Under the pieces are notes generated by a model. That model was not told the origin of the DNA, searched no databases, and saw only the letters and a program-made list of their open reading frames with translations. The position numbers were made by a program, and so were the translations under genes. A stretch of 64,000 nt of DNA from Gnetum montanum (Eukaryota > Streptophyta > Gnetopsida > Gnetales > Gnetaceae): positions 349,417 through 413,416 of the forward strand of contig MNCI01016492.1 of the NCBI GenBank assembly GCA_015680685.1. The letters run 5' to 3'. Each line of letters opens with the position of its first letter. Positions within the stretch are counted from its first letter, which is position 1. Shown here piece after piece: positions 11,629-24,085 of the stretch.

Positions 11629-13260
11629 CATTTTGCATTCCCGTATACCAACAATGTGGAAGAATACGAGGGGCTACTCAGAGGCCTCTTAACTACCCGA
11701 GCGCTGCATGTACAACACCTGGCGATCCGAGGAGATTCACAACTAGTTGTGAATCAAATCACTAAAGTCTACACCTACAAGGATACACACCTGCAACCCT
11801 ACTATGACCTAGCAAAAATCCTACTAAAGGAATTCATGACCATCGATGTGCAACACGTGCCACGCAACGAGAACACCGTAGCATATGCCTTAGCTACCCT
11901 CGCGTTAAACATCCCATCAAATTCCTTGGCAAACCATCCAACTATGATCATAGAATGCATGGAGCCTATCACTCAGGTGGAACACATGGTCTCTGTTGAT
12001 GCTGCAGATACCCCAGAGTGGTATGATAACATTAAAGCTTATTTACAGCATGGCAAACCCCTAGGTGGATTAACATTGGCTCAAAGAGATGCAATCCGCA
12101 AGCGTGCTTAGCAATACGTGCTCATGCGAAATGATGCCCTATGTCGATGATCCTATGATGGGATATTGTCGGCATGTGTGGGTGGTGAGTAGGCACAAAA
12201 GGTAGTTAATGAGGTTCATGAAGGGCTGTGTGGTGGACACATAGAACCCAGGGCTATGGTAGCAAAAATCAGACACCTAGGGTACTATTGGCCTTACATG
12301 GAATGTGACTACCTATCAAAATTCAAGATGTGTGACACATGCTAGAGATATAAAAATCTCATACACATAGCACCTATAGACCTACACCCAACACAAATTA
12401 CATGGCCCTTTTAACGATGGGGACTAGACCTCATAGGGCCTATCATGCCTAAGTCCTCTGCAAGGCATAACTTCATTATCATTGCCACAGAGTATTTTAC
12501 TAAGTGGGTGGAAGCTATTCCCCTGAGGAAAATGACATCTTAGCAAATATGCCATTTCATCCTCGATAACATCGTAACTAGGTTTGGGCTTTCAATGACT
12601 ATTGTGATCGACAACGGGCCACAGTTCAGTAGTATGGAAACCCAAACCTTCTGTAGCAATCTAGGCATTGAACAATCATTTTCTTCCCCTTATTATCCTC
12701 AGGTGAATGGGCAAGAAGAGGCTATAAATAAGTCCATCATCAACTTGCTGAAGTGGATGCTTAACAACAGCAAGATATGGTGGCACAAGCAAATACTCTA
12801 CGTCCTCTGGGCCTACCAAACAACTTGCAAAACTATGATGAGTAAGACCCCTTACAGTCTTGTTTATGGATCTAAAGTTGTATTGCCCCTTGAGTTGCAG
12901 GTACCCTCACTTCGGATGATCCTTTCCAACATCATGAGCGAAGTCCAAAACAATGAATCACGGACCATCGACCTCGACTCAATGGAGGAGGAACATGTGT
13001 AGACACTAAGACAAATTGAGCACTATCAGAATAAACAACAGCAAAAGCACTGTGCAAACTTGCATCAACGACCAATGTAGAAGGGAGACCTCATCCTCAA
13101 GGCCGTTCTTGAGCACGTGAGTAAGTTCTTAGCCAACTGGGAAGGTCCTTACGTGGTCACTAAAGCCTTTGGGAATGGAGCCTTCAAACTGGCAGACATG
13201 GACGACAACGAGTTCACCAACCTAGTGAACCACACATACCTCAAGCCATACAACATTTGA
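11629..13260 (+). pseudogene. RNase H (3' part) and integrase of element B
   Basis: Begins inside RNase H: NVEEYEGLLRGLL, then IRGDSQLVVNQ with its Asp kept; the first catalytic Asp is lost with the deletion upstream. Integrase follows: HHCC zinc module near 12207-12345 (HEGLCGGHIEPRAM, YYWPYM, CDTC), catalytic core GLDLIGP near 12422, IDNGPQFSS near 12606, and GQEEAINK near 12710. All three DDE residues remain. Stops interrupt at Gln positions (CDTC-stop-RY near 12342). The C-terminal part ends FTNLVNHTYLKPYNI with a TGA at 13258-13260. It is the best-kept integrase active site in the window but is not translatable as it stands. Confidence 0.9.
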
Positions 13261-13266
13261 AGTGCA

Positions 13267-13560
13267 ATGACAACAACACGCACTGTCCACTACAATGATA
13301 AATTGGCAGTCACACTAGGCAGAATCTGCAATGACGATAAAATAGCAACATCGAGTAGCATCCGCCATGACATTAAACTGGTAGCAACCGTCTACCACAA
13401 TGTAAAACTGGCACTGTTAGTCCACTATGACTATAAACTGGCATTGCACGTCTTCTACTACATAACACTGGTATGTACGATCTGCTGGGACCTCAAACTA
13501 GCACAACGGTCCACTGGGACCTTAAACTAGCACATGGTCTACCAAGACCTTAAACTGAGT
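13267..13560 (+). repeat. 3'UTR repeats of B (GTCCACTAYGAC...AAACTGGCA)
   Basis: About eight head-to-tail units of 30-38 bp directly after the integrase stop, each with a GTCCACTATGAC-like start and AAACTGGCA or AAACTAGCA end. The minus-strand counterpart in E (26890-27540) has the same consensus. Confidence 0.85.
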
Positions 13561-14215
13561 TCGCGTTGTGCCCTCAACATGCACCACCACCAGATACACA
13601 TCGAACGAAGGGGCATGATACTTATGCATGGGTGGGACATCGTAGCTCCAGGATGCAGTTCTCGACTCAAGGAGAACACAGTCCGAAGCATACGCACCGC
13701 CACCCTCGGTGTCATGCTGACCCTTCAAAGACGTCGTATGATGTCACATGAGCCCTTTGACCCTACCGTCACCATGGCCCACTGCCCTGACGATAGTTCC
13801 TAGGCTTGTTCCGACTTCTGGGGTGCTGACAGTATTGTGGCCTAGCCATAATATTGTTACTCTTTAGTTCCCCACCAAGGTTTCGACTTGCGCAGTGTTT
13901 AGCTATGTGGTACATAACACTGGTATGTACGATCTGCTGGGACCTCAAACTAGCACAACGGTCCACTGGGACCTTAAACTAGCACATGGTCTACCAAGAC
14001 CTTAAACTGAGTTCGCGTTGTGCCCTCAACATGCACCACCACCAGATACACATCGAACGAAGGGGCATGATACTTATGCATGGGTGGGACATCGTAGCTC
14101 CAGGATGCAGTTCTCGACTCAAGGAGAACACAGTCCGAAGCATACGCACCGCCACCCTCGGTGTCATGCTGACCCTTCAAAGACGTCGTATGATGTCACA
14201 TGAGCCCTTTGACCC
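13459..14215 (+). repeat. Perfect 305-bp direct duplication ending at a single N
   Basis: Bases 13459-13763 recur at 13911-14215, 452 bp later, with no difference that I can see. The second copy stops right at the lone N at 14216. Perfect identity in an element whose LTRs have diverged suggests an assembly join and not an old duplication; a very recent duplication is the alternative. Confidence 0.85.
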
Positions 14216-14216
14216 N

Positions 14217-14810
14217 GTTGATCCCATAGCTAAACTGAGCATGCATTCCTTTGGTGGGGATTCCAGTGCATCTATGCCCACAATAGCTCCTGGTGCCTTG
14301 GAGACCAGCTCCCCCATGCCAGTGTTGCCAAGGCAACTGCTAGCCTTCTAGCTTTGGGCATCTCACACCAACAATGGTGTCCAAGAGTAACAACAATGCC
14401 AGAAGCTAGCAAGACCTTGTTCCTACAAATGCATCTTGCTACAATAGAAAAGGTTACAGCATCGTGAAGTGAGTGACTCAACTAGATCAGCTACTTCAGA
14501 GTGCAAATTCTGGCACGTGCGTAACACAGCTCGCCATGCGGAAGGTTGCAGTAGGCAAGTCAGAACCCTCCATGGATGTAACACAACTCATCCTACGGAG
14601 GGGACACCTGCCTATAGGAGGTTGAAGAATAGTGCCAGCCAAAGATGAAAATGCAAATGATCCCCTTAGAGCACTTTGACGAGGGACTTAGCTAAACATC
14701 ATCTTTACCCTCTACCTTAACCTCTGCAAAATCAATGCAATACTCTCAAGCACATCCACGCGACATCTCAGCACTCACTAAGCGACAACATTAGCATTTT
14801 GCCTGCTGAG
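14217..14810 (+). other. 3'UTR of B without recognisable gene
   Basis: Unique sequence between the duplicated block and the polypurine region. No supported reading frame, RNA gene or repeat was seen. Confidence 0.5.
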
Positions 14811-14883
14811 GTGTTTCGTATTCTTTGTCGAAGTCCATCGAGCCTATTCTCCAAATGTTAAGAAAGAGTGGCCAATGAAACAC
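14811..14883 (+). other. Polypurine tract and inverted repeat at 3' LTR of B
   Basis: AGAAAGAGTGGCCAA lies next to the LTR start TGAAACAC (14876). GTGTTTC at 14811-14817 is the inverse of GAAACAC at 14877-14883, so the two could pair across the LTR boundary; E shows the same outer pair. Confidence 0.75.
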
Positions 14884-16606
14884 TGTAAAAAATGTGGGGT
14901 CATCCTTGCTTCACCAGGCTCTTGTAGTCCTCATAGCATTATGGCAATTCATCGAGAGAAGAACATTCTGAGTCCAAGTTGGCCAATTCAGCAAATTTTC
15001 TACTTTGAGCATGGATAGGTTTTGTACCATCCTGCCTGCCCACCAAAGTAGCCTAAACAGCCGATAGCCTACTCAGAAATAGTGTGCAAAATTGGCGGCA
15101 GCATCCTGGATGCGCAAGAAATAGTTCGACAAGTTTTCTAAGTCACGAAGCCTACTATGCTACGCTACGCTATGTAGCGTAGTAAGATTTAAAAGACGAT
15201 GATAGAATGAAGTGCTATGCTATGTGATGTCACACAGCATAGCATAACAATGACTTCACTACCCACTCCCCTTGCCCAATTTTGAGTTCTGCAGTGATGT
15301 CCCTTTTCGTCATGAAGCGACGGACCATGTCTGCTGCTACGCTATGTTGAGCTACATGGCGCAGCAAGGCGTAGCAATCCTGGGGAAGAGACAAAAGGCA
15401 GTTCAAAAGGCGGATTCAACAAAGTTCGCAAGACTTGCATCGTAGGAGAAAGGTTTTCAAATTAGCAAAGCTTTCGTGACTAAGACAAGTTGCTACGCTA
15501 CGTAGTGTAGCATAGTTTAGCAAGCATGTGACATATAGCAGAACGTGCGACAAAGTGCTACGCTACGCTAAGCAGGCTATGTCACAAAGCACAGCAAGGC
15601 ATACAGGTGGTTGTGCAACATCAATGCACTCCACCTAATTGGACCATTGGCACACGTCTCCAGATGCTGGTGGCGCGATTATGATGTGGTAGGATCGTAG
15701 TTATTGCATGGCAGGTTCGCATTGCAATAGTCTTGTAGGCCCAATGGTCATATATGACTCAAGTGGCACCAGTAATACAACATAAGCCTATGGCATGTAG
15801 CATTTAAAATGCCCCTTTTTACTTACCTTTAGCCTTATAAATACCCCAAAAAATAGCATGTAATAGGCCGAAAAATTTTAAGAAGTACCTACAATTTGGA
15901 AAAGTCTGTAATTCTTAAAGTTGGAAATTTCAAAAAAGTTTGCATCTTTCCTAAAGAAAAAAGCTTCCAAGTAGTGAAAAATTGGAAATTATGAAACAAA
16001 AATTTCCCCTCTCTCCAGCATTGTAATATCAAAGTCATCTGTCTAACACTATAAATAGCAAGTCTTTCTTGGCTAGCATGAGGTCCCCATCTCCGTTCTA
16101 CCACCTTGGTAGAACCCCACATTATTTGTACATAAGTCTGCATCCAAGCGCATAGCTATTCTTGCTCGGCATGCCCTAGTTACCCTTGGGATTTCTGCAC
16201 TCTTTCATGCTATGCAGCCGATTGTATCTACCCTGACCAAGCAAGTTTGTAGCTTCAGAGCGGTGCATGTTTCTAACCACACTTTACTTTATCTCTAATT
16301 TGTTGTCTCATTTTTGCATTATTTTCTATCTTATTTTCCTTTAAGCATTACTTTGTATTACTGTCACATTTTTACAGTTTTTACCCTACTTCATTTACCC
16401 TTAAGCATTATCTTGCATTTCACATCATTTACATTACAAAAGGCTATATTGACGCTGATGTAAGACCCTGTCTGATCAACCAGACCGTTCAAGGCACCCC
16501 GTGTTGGCACACACCCAGCATGGCCCTCCTGCAGATATGGGGTTGGAACTGTCGCGTCTGCCGACCCCCGGTGTTCTTCTAGTCACTGACGTTTTCGATT
16601 ACTACA
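14876..16606 (+). repeat. 3' LTR of element B
   Basis: 1731 bp, TGAAACACTG...ATTACTACA, partner of 4399-6111. TATA box TATAAATA at 15836-15843. The palindromic GCTACGC/GCGTAGC segment lies at about 15150-15570. It is followed by the ACTAG duplication at 16607-16611. Confidence 0.93.
15836..15843 (+). promoter_or_regulatory. TATA box, B 3' LTR
   Basis: TATAAATA in CTTATAAATACC, matching the 5' LTR copy at 5341. Confidence 0.7.
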
Positions 16607-16611
16607 ACTAG

Positions 16612-17583
16612 CCACTTCAACAACCATGGTGGAAAGCTTAACATGGAAGATTCATCTCCAACATGAAAAAGGTGCCACAAATACTATTTTTACTAAATAA
16701 AATGGCCATGGGTGAAGTACTTACTATTTTTAGTAACCCTCCAAATTTCGATGCCCATTCACCTAAATTTGGTAGCCAATTTGCAGCAAAATTGCATTGA
16801 ATTTGTAGTCATTTTTAGCCCAATCATGGCCAATTTGCAGCCCCATTCATGGCCCAAAGACCCTATAAAAGCTTGCCTCAAACACCATTGAAGGGTTCTA
16901 GATTTTTTGGGCCATACAAGAAATTTTTTAATTCTAGAAATTTTCAATAAATTCCACATTTTTGACAAGGTGGAGAAAATTTTGACAAAATAATTTTTAG
17001 TAGCAATTTTCACAAACACAACTCCACTCCTAGGGCATTTTCAAGCACTCAATAGCTCTTGAAAGTCTCCATACTTGTAGTCTCTTGAACCCCAGAGTGG
17101 AGCAATTTAGCATCCAAATACTCCCACTTTCTCAACCACCTAGCACTAACCAAGTTGCAAATCCAAGGTTGCAATAGTGAAGGGAAGTCCTATAGAATCA
17201 AGAGTGGCTTAGCAACCAAATCGTGGAGTAGATCATCTTGGCTTCAATGGGCTTTGAACTCTTGCACAAGTGAACCTCTTTTTTTTTGCATCTAGGCATC
17301 ATTTCTTGTACACATTTCTCTAACTTATTCTTTATTCTCTTGTCAATAAATTTTAAATTTTTGAGTTTTGTGTTCAATAGAATTAAAGTTATTTTTTTGC
17401 ATTATTCAAATCTATATATATTTTCACATTTTGCATCTCTCAAGTCCCTCATTGACCTACCAAACTAGTAAGGTCACCTTAAATTCCATTTTGATCATGA
17501 AGGCCCTAGGGATTTCATGGTTGAGGAACTACCTGTGAAAAGGATCGTTGGTTCCTATTCTAGAAATTGAGGTTTTCAATCAC
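16612..17583 (+). repeat. LTR of A/D family, second part
   Basis: Continues the LTR after the B insertion; it aligns with about 51880-52716 of the D LTR. Shared landmarks include TACTATTTTTACTAAAT, the TATA region at 16864 and TTTTCAATCAC at the end. The terminal TACA seen in D is missing and the sequence passes straight into the antisense gene of D, marking a deletion junction. Confidence 0.85.
16864..16870 (+). promoter_or_regulatory. TATA box, A/D LTR
   Basis: TATAAAA in GACCCTATAAAAGCTTGCC, at the position equivalent to the TATATAA of the D LTR (52064). Confidence 0.65.
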
Positions 17584-19990
17584 AATAGGGTGCAACCTAT
17601 TGTAGTCTATGGATGATGTCCTTTGCCACTCCACACATGAACTCCATCTTGTCTAAAATCTCAACCCATGATTTTATGTGAAACTTAGATGTATTGGCCT
17701 TTGCTTGTGTCTTAGGAACTTAGGTGACGATCAGTGATGCACCTAGTAATGTCTTACTAAACAAGGTATCTAGGTCATCTAGATCAATGTTCGCCAAGCC
17801 TTAAGCCTCATGTTGTTATAAGAGTGATTCCTTTGCATACCTTTATTCCTCCACTATTATGGTAGTAGCACACCTTTGTGCCTCCTTTGCTATGACAACT
17901 ACATGTCTTTACTCTTCCTCAATAGTGATAGCTTGGGCTACCATGTCTTGATTCTTATCTATAATTGTTATACATAAAATGGGTTTAATACATGAAACAA
18001 TAATATAGCCATAAGACATAAAACTTACAATATCCAAAGCATAGTTAAGACATATTGGTGACTACCTGATGTGACCTGTTAAGCCTCAAATTGAGCTTCT
18101 TTGTGGAGGGTTGCTCTATCACTGATGCTACTTCCTCAATGAGTTATTTTAATTTTTCCTTGGCTGTCTTGTCAGCCTTAAAGCATAACTCTGAGGCCCT
18201 CCTGATGTTGGCTGGCACTATGAGAGGCTACTCCCTCGTGCTATCAGGTAAAGCATACTAACTACCACTATCTCCCTTAGTGGTCACAAACAAAGATACC
18301 CCAACACAATTTGGTAAGTTCTAGGCCTACATGGTAGGATAAATATTCTTTCTCTAAAGCCTAGAGAGTTGGTCAATGTCTTGGGTCACAAAATTCCCAC
18401 CCTCCTCACCACTAAGAACTTTGAGAACCTCTTCAAATAATCTATAAAAAATGTATAATGCATGTGGATTATTACATAGATATCTTTTTAGAGCTTGATA
18501 ATCTCCTCTAAAAGCCCTATAGCCAAAGAAGTAGCTTAGCTGAACCTAATTCCCTCCATTAGGATCCTCTTAAAGGCCCATCCCTATGTAATGCTGATCA
18601 CCTTTTTTTATGATAACAATTTAGGAAAGATGTGGGATTTAAATAAGGGATAAGCTTTCCTAAATTAACTTTTGTGAAATCATCCAAGGCAAGCCCAAAG
18701 GATCCATGACTAGCACCTAACCATGTCTCAATATTCTTATGATGGCTTGATTCCTTTACTAGTCTAGTGGCAACATTCATCTCATCAACAAGAACACCAA
18801 ACAAGTATAAAAGGTAGCCTCATTAGTAGGTATAGTGATTTTGAAACCATGAACCATAGTGCTAAAACATATGGCTTCTATGTCAAAGGAGTCAATGATG
18901 ATTAACATCTCTACAATAGGAAGAGAAGGGATAGGTGCGATGAAAACATCAAGTAAACCTGCACACTCAATGTTTACTTGGATGTTTCTAGGTTCTTTTC
19001 CCCTCAATCACTTCTATGTTGGTTCCATATCATCAAATTTCAAGATGATGGTATCCTCAAGGCATCCTAAAACTGATAAGGTAATGTTTGAAAAAGTGGA
19101 AGGTCTTGTAAAGTTATAACAAATTCTTAGCATTAACAAAAGCACATCTAGCAAAACCGAGATATAACCAAAAACTAAAACCATAAGTTAAGACCATAGA
19201 ACACTTAAGCCCTAAGTAGTCATATCAATATCAGACATAATATAACAAATCATCCTTGTTCACACCTTTCTTCTTCTTGTTTGGTGAGTCTTATGTGAAG
19301 GTCCTAGCAATGATGGTCTTCTCCCTAATATGCTTGGGGCCCACCCACCAGCTATATGTTTTCTTGGTAGCTACATAGTTCTTGTAAACAAGGTTGAAGT
19401 CATTAGTGTATTTATCAAAGTCATTTCTTAACTAATCATACAAAATAGTTCTAATTATGGGACCTTTGGTAAATACACTTAATGTAGTTTGAGCCACCAC
19501 CAAGGTTTTCTCATTCTTGATCAAGCTTGGATCATTGACCTTGTACTTGTAAGAGGCTCATAAAGCTAACAAGTTAGGAAAGGTAACTATACTAATAAAT
19601 CCAAAAACATCAAAATCTTATAACAAGCATGCATACCCTTGTATGTGGTACATGGTGCTAGGTGGATTTGGAACCAATGTGTGGACTCTATGTGCCACCA
19701 TCAGAATATTATCAACATTATACTAAGAATACTCTAGCATGCTCCAAATCTTAGATAGGTAACATGTGCATGTGATTTCCATAGTGTCCACTAGCTTCCC
19801 TACCATCTAGGTTTTAGGATCATAAATTATAAACCTAACAATTAGTTTGGCAAACCTAGGTAGCAAGGTCTCCACTATGATACTAGCTACATCCATAGAT
19901 AAGTGTAACCACATCATCACACTAAAATTTTGTAGGATATAGGTAAGGAATTTCGTTACCCATAACCAGAACCATAGTGAGCCTTACTTA
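17584..19990 (-). pseudogene. Antisense gene of element D, broken
   Basis: Minus-strand remnants follow the antisense gene of E (34156-38091) in order. 19990-19630 matches exon 2: KFLTYILQNFSVMMW versus EFLQFLLRNFSIIVW, then IWSMLEYS and VHTLVPNPPSTMYH versus IWDMARFS and VSTYFQNPQGMVYY. 19560-19320 matches exon 3: VVAQTTLSVFTKGPIIRTIL. 19007-18777 matches exon 4: NIECAGLLDVFIAPIPSLPI versus KIEAVGLMHLFLAATPDVPA, with SF...F.T.VH following. 17740-17600 matches exon 6: ILDKMEFMCGVAKDII versus FPDKFAFMEGVVSDMI. Stops are frequent. It is truncated at exon 6 by the LTR junction at 17583, so the acidic tail is gone. Homology is clear across four exons; function is unknown. Confidence 0.8.
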
Positions 19991-21120
19991 AGAACCAAAT
20001 CTAGGATTGGGATGTTGGCCTTAGATTAGTTGTTATAACATAGGATTCCCACCAACTGAACCATAATCAAGATGGTCTTCAATAGGGCCCTACATGGAAA
20101 CAACACTTTGTTGAGATATTACTTCAACACTCAGAATTTCCTAAAACATTTTACCAGACATCCTAGTTAGGGGTGAAATTAGCTCCTAAAAAAAATCTAA
20201 GGTGTTGGTTAAAATTTCATCAAGGAATTCAAAAATAAATTCTACAACCTTTATAGCCCTTATGACATCATATTCAAAATGTTATAATATGTATAAACCA
20301 AAAGATGCCTTAGTCTCAAATAGCATTGATACAAAAATACCTTAAAACCTAGAAAATAGTCATAGGAAAGACATTACTAAAAATAGCAAAAGAACTTTAT
20401 AGCCATGAAAAAAAGTTTATATTATTTTCAAAATCCTTAGACATCTCCAAGAGCATGGAACATTGATAAGAAAAATTTCTAAGTGTACCAACACTACCCA
20501 TCTCCAAGGGGTAAAATTTATACAACCAAAATGAGCCCTAGTTTGTGTAGCCTTAGTCAAAAGTTCATTAAAAATTCATTTTAACTTTCATTTTAGTGAT
20601 TCCATCACTGAACGAATCTTAGAATCATGAACATTTCAACCATAAAAAGAAAAGACAAAAATCCATAGCCATTTTTACACAAAATGTGACCAAATTGACA
20701 TGAATGTAGTCATCACTCAAAATCCCCTTTTACATAGGGTTGGTAAAAAGTTTACCAAAAAAAATTTTAGCTTCTGATGTAGTGATTCTACCATTTTTTG
20801 AAAACTTACATTGAGTCCTATGCATCCATGTCCATGAATTCATAAACATTTATGAAAAACCAAAAAATGACATAAACCATAACTACACAACATAGCCAAA
20901 ATGGCCATAACTCATTTATTATAACTTTGAATAAAATAAAACCACAACTAATAGAAAGCTTAGATCTAATATTAAAAATCAAAAACCATAGATTTTAATC
21001 ATATTTAACTAATTTCGTAACAAGAAATGCATAGGTATACCTATTTTTTACGAAAACTAGTAAAAACTTGTTATAAAACAACAAAACCTAACTTTAAAAT
21101 CACATCAAATGAAACTTTCA
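19991..21120. other. AT-rich spacer of D
   Basis: No supported gene. Degenerate units with TAGTGATTCYA-like palindromes (near 20600 and 20785) suggest that decayed copies of the downstream ~185-bp array begin here. Confidence 0.45.
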
Positions 21121-21124
21121 AATA

Positions 21125-22520
21125 TGGTGGATCCATGCTAAGGGGGGCGTCATCCATGCTATCCATCATGGCTCTAGCATGGATAGGTGGGGGTATGACC
21201 AAAACTATCAAAATTGACCACCCAATCATCATATGTTAACTCCCACACCTCTTATTAGTCATTGGTAGCCTAGATCTGCATAAAACCAAGTAATTTTTTC
21301 ATCGTTTTCCTTTTCCATACTGGTGAATTTTTCACCAACATTTCCTAGCATTAATCTAATGTGTATAGCTTGGGGTTATGCCTTGAAAAACCTTCCTAAA
21401 ACCTTGAATGACCATAAAACTCATTTTTATAGCCTTGGTGCCCCTCTATGACATCTGATTATTGATAATGATCAAAACTTGAGTCAATTTTTACTCTTGT
21501 TACCTTAGCCATGCTAATGAATCCCCCATCCATGCTACCTGGTTTGATCCAGCATGGGTCCCCCATGGATATGCAATAAAACCCATCCCATAGCTAAAAA
21601 TAGTCTTTTGACTTATCCTACTGATCACTCAACCTTTCCAGAACCTTCCAAAGCCTTCAAATTCCATGAAATTGACCAAAAATATTAAAAGGTTACCATG
21701 ATCCTTCCATCTACACTAGGTCCATGCTAGCTAGCATGGCTCATGGAAGCATGACTACATGGAGTATAAATGATGCCTTAAAACTATTGATTTTGGTGCT
21801 AGATCTTAACCATTGACTCTTGCAACCCTAAAAGCTTTGAAACCTTGTCAAATCTTGCCAAAAGTGGCCAAATCAATGCATTCAAGTGGAGCCATACTAG
21901 GGGGAATCCTATCCATGTTGGGTAGCATTACCCTAGCATGGATGAAAGGGGGTAAGATAGAAAACTACCAAAATTTATATCAAAGTTAACATATCTTGAT
22001 ATCCTAGCCCCTTAGAGTCTCTAATAGTCAAAAACTTAACAAAATAGACTAATCCTCATTACCATTTCTATATCCATGCTAGGAACCCTGTCACCCATGC
22101 TAGCCAGTAGGGTTCCAACATGGGTATTATGGTGTAATCCATGGGAAGTACATTGATACCTTAAAATGATTCCAAATTATCCTACACTGATCCCAAAACA
22201 TTTCCAACACTACTAGAATCCATAAGACTAGTCAAAACTTGCTAAAAACGTAAAAGGATGTACTCTAATTCTCCATGTTGGATCAATAACGGGTAGCATT
22301 GCTAAAGGAAGGTAATTTCAAAAGCCTATCAAAAGACTTTAGAAATGTCATGTTTGAAACCTAGACTTCAACCATCAATACCACCAACCTTGGGGATGTT
22401 CATGCATAGTCAAAACTTGTTAAAAATAGCAAAAAGCTAACTCCTTTGGATCATTCACACTGGAGCCACACTAGCTAATGTGGCTCCAAAGGGATGACTT
22501 GCAAAACCACCTAGAAACCT
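21125..22520. repeat. ~185-bp tandem array with palindromic core, left part
   Basis: Units recur near 21130, 21510, 21720, 21890, 22080, 22270 and 22460, each centred on an inverted repeat of the type TCCATGCTAG...CTAGCATGG. The loop differs between units while the arms stay complementary (for example GGAGCCACACTAG/CTAATGTGGCTCC near 22460). The array continues at 44750 after the inserted elements. Confidence 0.75.
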
Positions 22521-22615
22521 CTAAAACTACTAAATTTGAATCATATATCCTAGCCCTTGACACTAGCAACATTGGCAGCTGAGATGCATAGTTAATTTAT
22601 TGTCAAACTAGCCCA

Positions 22616-24085
22616 TGTAGCAACCAAAAACATCTATGGTTGGAATGAGAACACTAAGAGGTTCACAAGCACATAGCCTTGACCTTACATCCATGTGAGG
22701 GCCTTTTGGAGGCAAAGATGGGATGCCCAGAATGGTCTTGTCAATCAAGCTGGGACTTACAGGATGTGATGCTAAAACATTGTTAGGCATTTGCATGATG
22801 TTTGTAGCATCAATGATGTCAATGAGGTTGAGTGTAGTCAAGGATTTTCCCCAAAAATAAATGTGTCAACATGCAGTTACATACAAAAATAGCAAAAAAT
22901 GCAAGTAAATGTTAGAATGTGAATAAAATTCTAAAAAATGTGTAGGAAGAGAATGATAGAAAAAGTGGCACCACCCCAAATGAGAAGAGCATAGTTAACT
23001 ACAAAAAGGATGAGGAGGTAGGCAGTGTATAAACAGGCATAGTAGGTAGCGTAGTCACAATCTCAAGGTGACTAGGCTTTAAAAACTAACATCCACCATG
23101 AAGTTTATGATTGCTAGGTTGCCTACTGCAATGTTCGTAGTCTACAATGCTTTGTAAAGGTTCCTACCGATGTATTAATTCTTGCCTTAAATTTCTCTTT
23201 CCAAGATGTTTCATTGAATTTTCCAATGAAATGAAAAAGTTGCCAACCCCTAGAACATAGAGCACTAGTGTAATTATAGGGTTAGGGTTTCTGTAGATTA
23301 CAAATTGGATGCCACATGGCAATGGGGTAGTTGGGACTATGCTACATCCAACTATGCTTACCACTGAAGCAAATGTTGTTCTGCTCTAGTGTGCTCCAAT
23401 GGACTTTGCAAGATTTCCAAACAATAACTACATTGCCAAATTGCATGTGCAAGTGCCAAACAGACCACAATGTACCTAAAAATAATGCAAAGTAGTGCAA
23501 ATTTAGAGACTACACTTTGGGACTACATTTTCCACTCTCTTGAGTGATGTCAAGAATAGGTATAATTTTGAGATGAATGGGCGGTGCAAAAGAAATAAAA
23601 TTTGCTTATCCTAATTGTTGGAGGAGTGTTAAAGCTAAGATGAAAGCTAGTGTTACATTCTAGAGGCTTCTAGAGGCTATTCTACATGACTTTGTTGACT
23701 ACACTATGGAGCGTAGTCTAACACTTAGACAAATTTTTCAAAATCAAGCTTCTAAATGACTATTCTCAACTAAGTTTTTGAGCATAGTCTTAATAGGAGA
23801 AATTTGCAAATACTTGGTCCTTCATGTTGACTACAGTAACTACACTCTAGGATGTAGTCCTAGTAGTGGAGAGCATAGTCTTGGCAGTTAGAAAAATCTT
23901 GCAAAATTAGTGACTTCATGCAAACTACACTCTAGAGAATAGTCCTAGAAGTTAGAAATTTTAAGAAACTATTTTTTCCATGGCAACCAAGCCCTGTAAC
24001 TACTAGTTTAACACTTACAAAAATTTGCAAAATTGGCCATTTGTTTACAGACTATGCTTTGGAGCATAGTCCCAACAGTGGAGAG
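22616..24085 (-). repeat. Solo LTR, minus strand, part 1
   Basis: On the plus strand it starts TGTAGCAACC (the reverse of an LTR end ...GCTACA) and holds GAATGGTCTTGTCAATCAAGC near 22735, matching AATGGTCTTGTCGATCAGAC in the E LTR. It runs to 24085, where element E sits with its GAGAG duplication, and resumes at 44494. The flanks GCCCA (22611-22615) and GCCTA (44709-44713) form a 5-bp duplication with one transition. There is no interior, so it is a solo LTR. Confidence 0.75.

Larger units (their letters stand above)
4399..16606 (+). mobile_element. Element B: complete-ended Ty3/gypsy element, internally deleted, non-autonomous
   Basis: Both ends are clear: TG...CA LTRs at 4399-6111 and 14876-16606, flanked by identical 5-bp duplications ACTAG (4394-4398 and 16607-16611). 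The interior carries a primer binding site, leader repeats, gag, protease, a remnant of the antisense gene, partial RNase H, integrase, 3'UTR repeats and a polypurine tract. The RT domain is absent: the protease/antisense region joins RNase H near 11605-11640. Gag keeps one frame from 7111 to 9699 with scattered stops; a frameshift lies before the protease. It inserted into the A-family LTR, so it is younger than A. Confidence 0.95.
1..17583 (+). mobile_element. Element A: degraded Ty3/gypsy 3' half, pol plus 3' LTR (split by element B)
   Basis: The window opens inside an old plus-strand Ty3/gypsy element. Visible in order are RT, RNase H, integrase, a 3'UTR with short repeats, a polypurine tract and an LTR starting TGAAAT at 3783. 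The LTR is cut at 4398 by complete element B and resumes at 16612. Its sequence closely follows the LTR of element D (51277-52720), so A and D are one family. Gag, protease and the 5' LTR lie before base 1. The LTR passes without a primer binding site into D's antisense gene at about 17584, so it may also serve as D's 5' LTR, as in an A-LTR-D-LTR recombination product. Confidence 0.85.

Noticed and set aside
13534-14351. Two identical short ORFs on each strand
   Set aside because: They are copies of the 305-bp duplicated 3'UTR segment, with stop-free frames by chance.
21027-21239. 70-codon frame in the D spacer
   Set aside because: Crosses the first palindromic array unit and resembles nothing in related elements.
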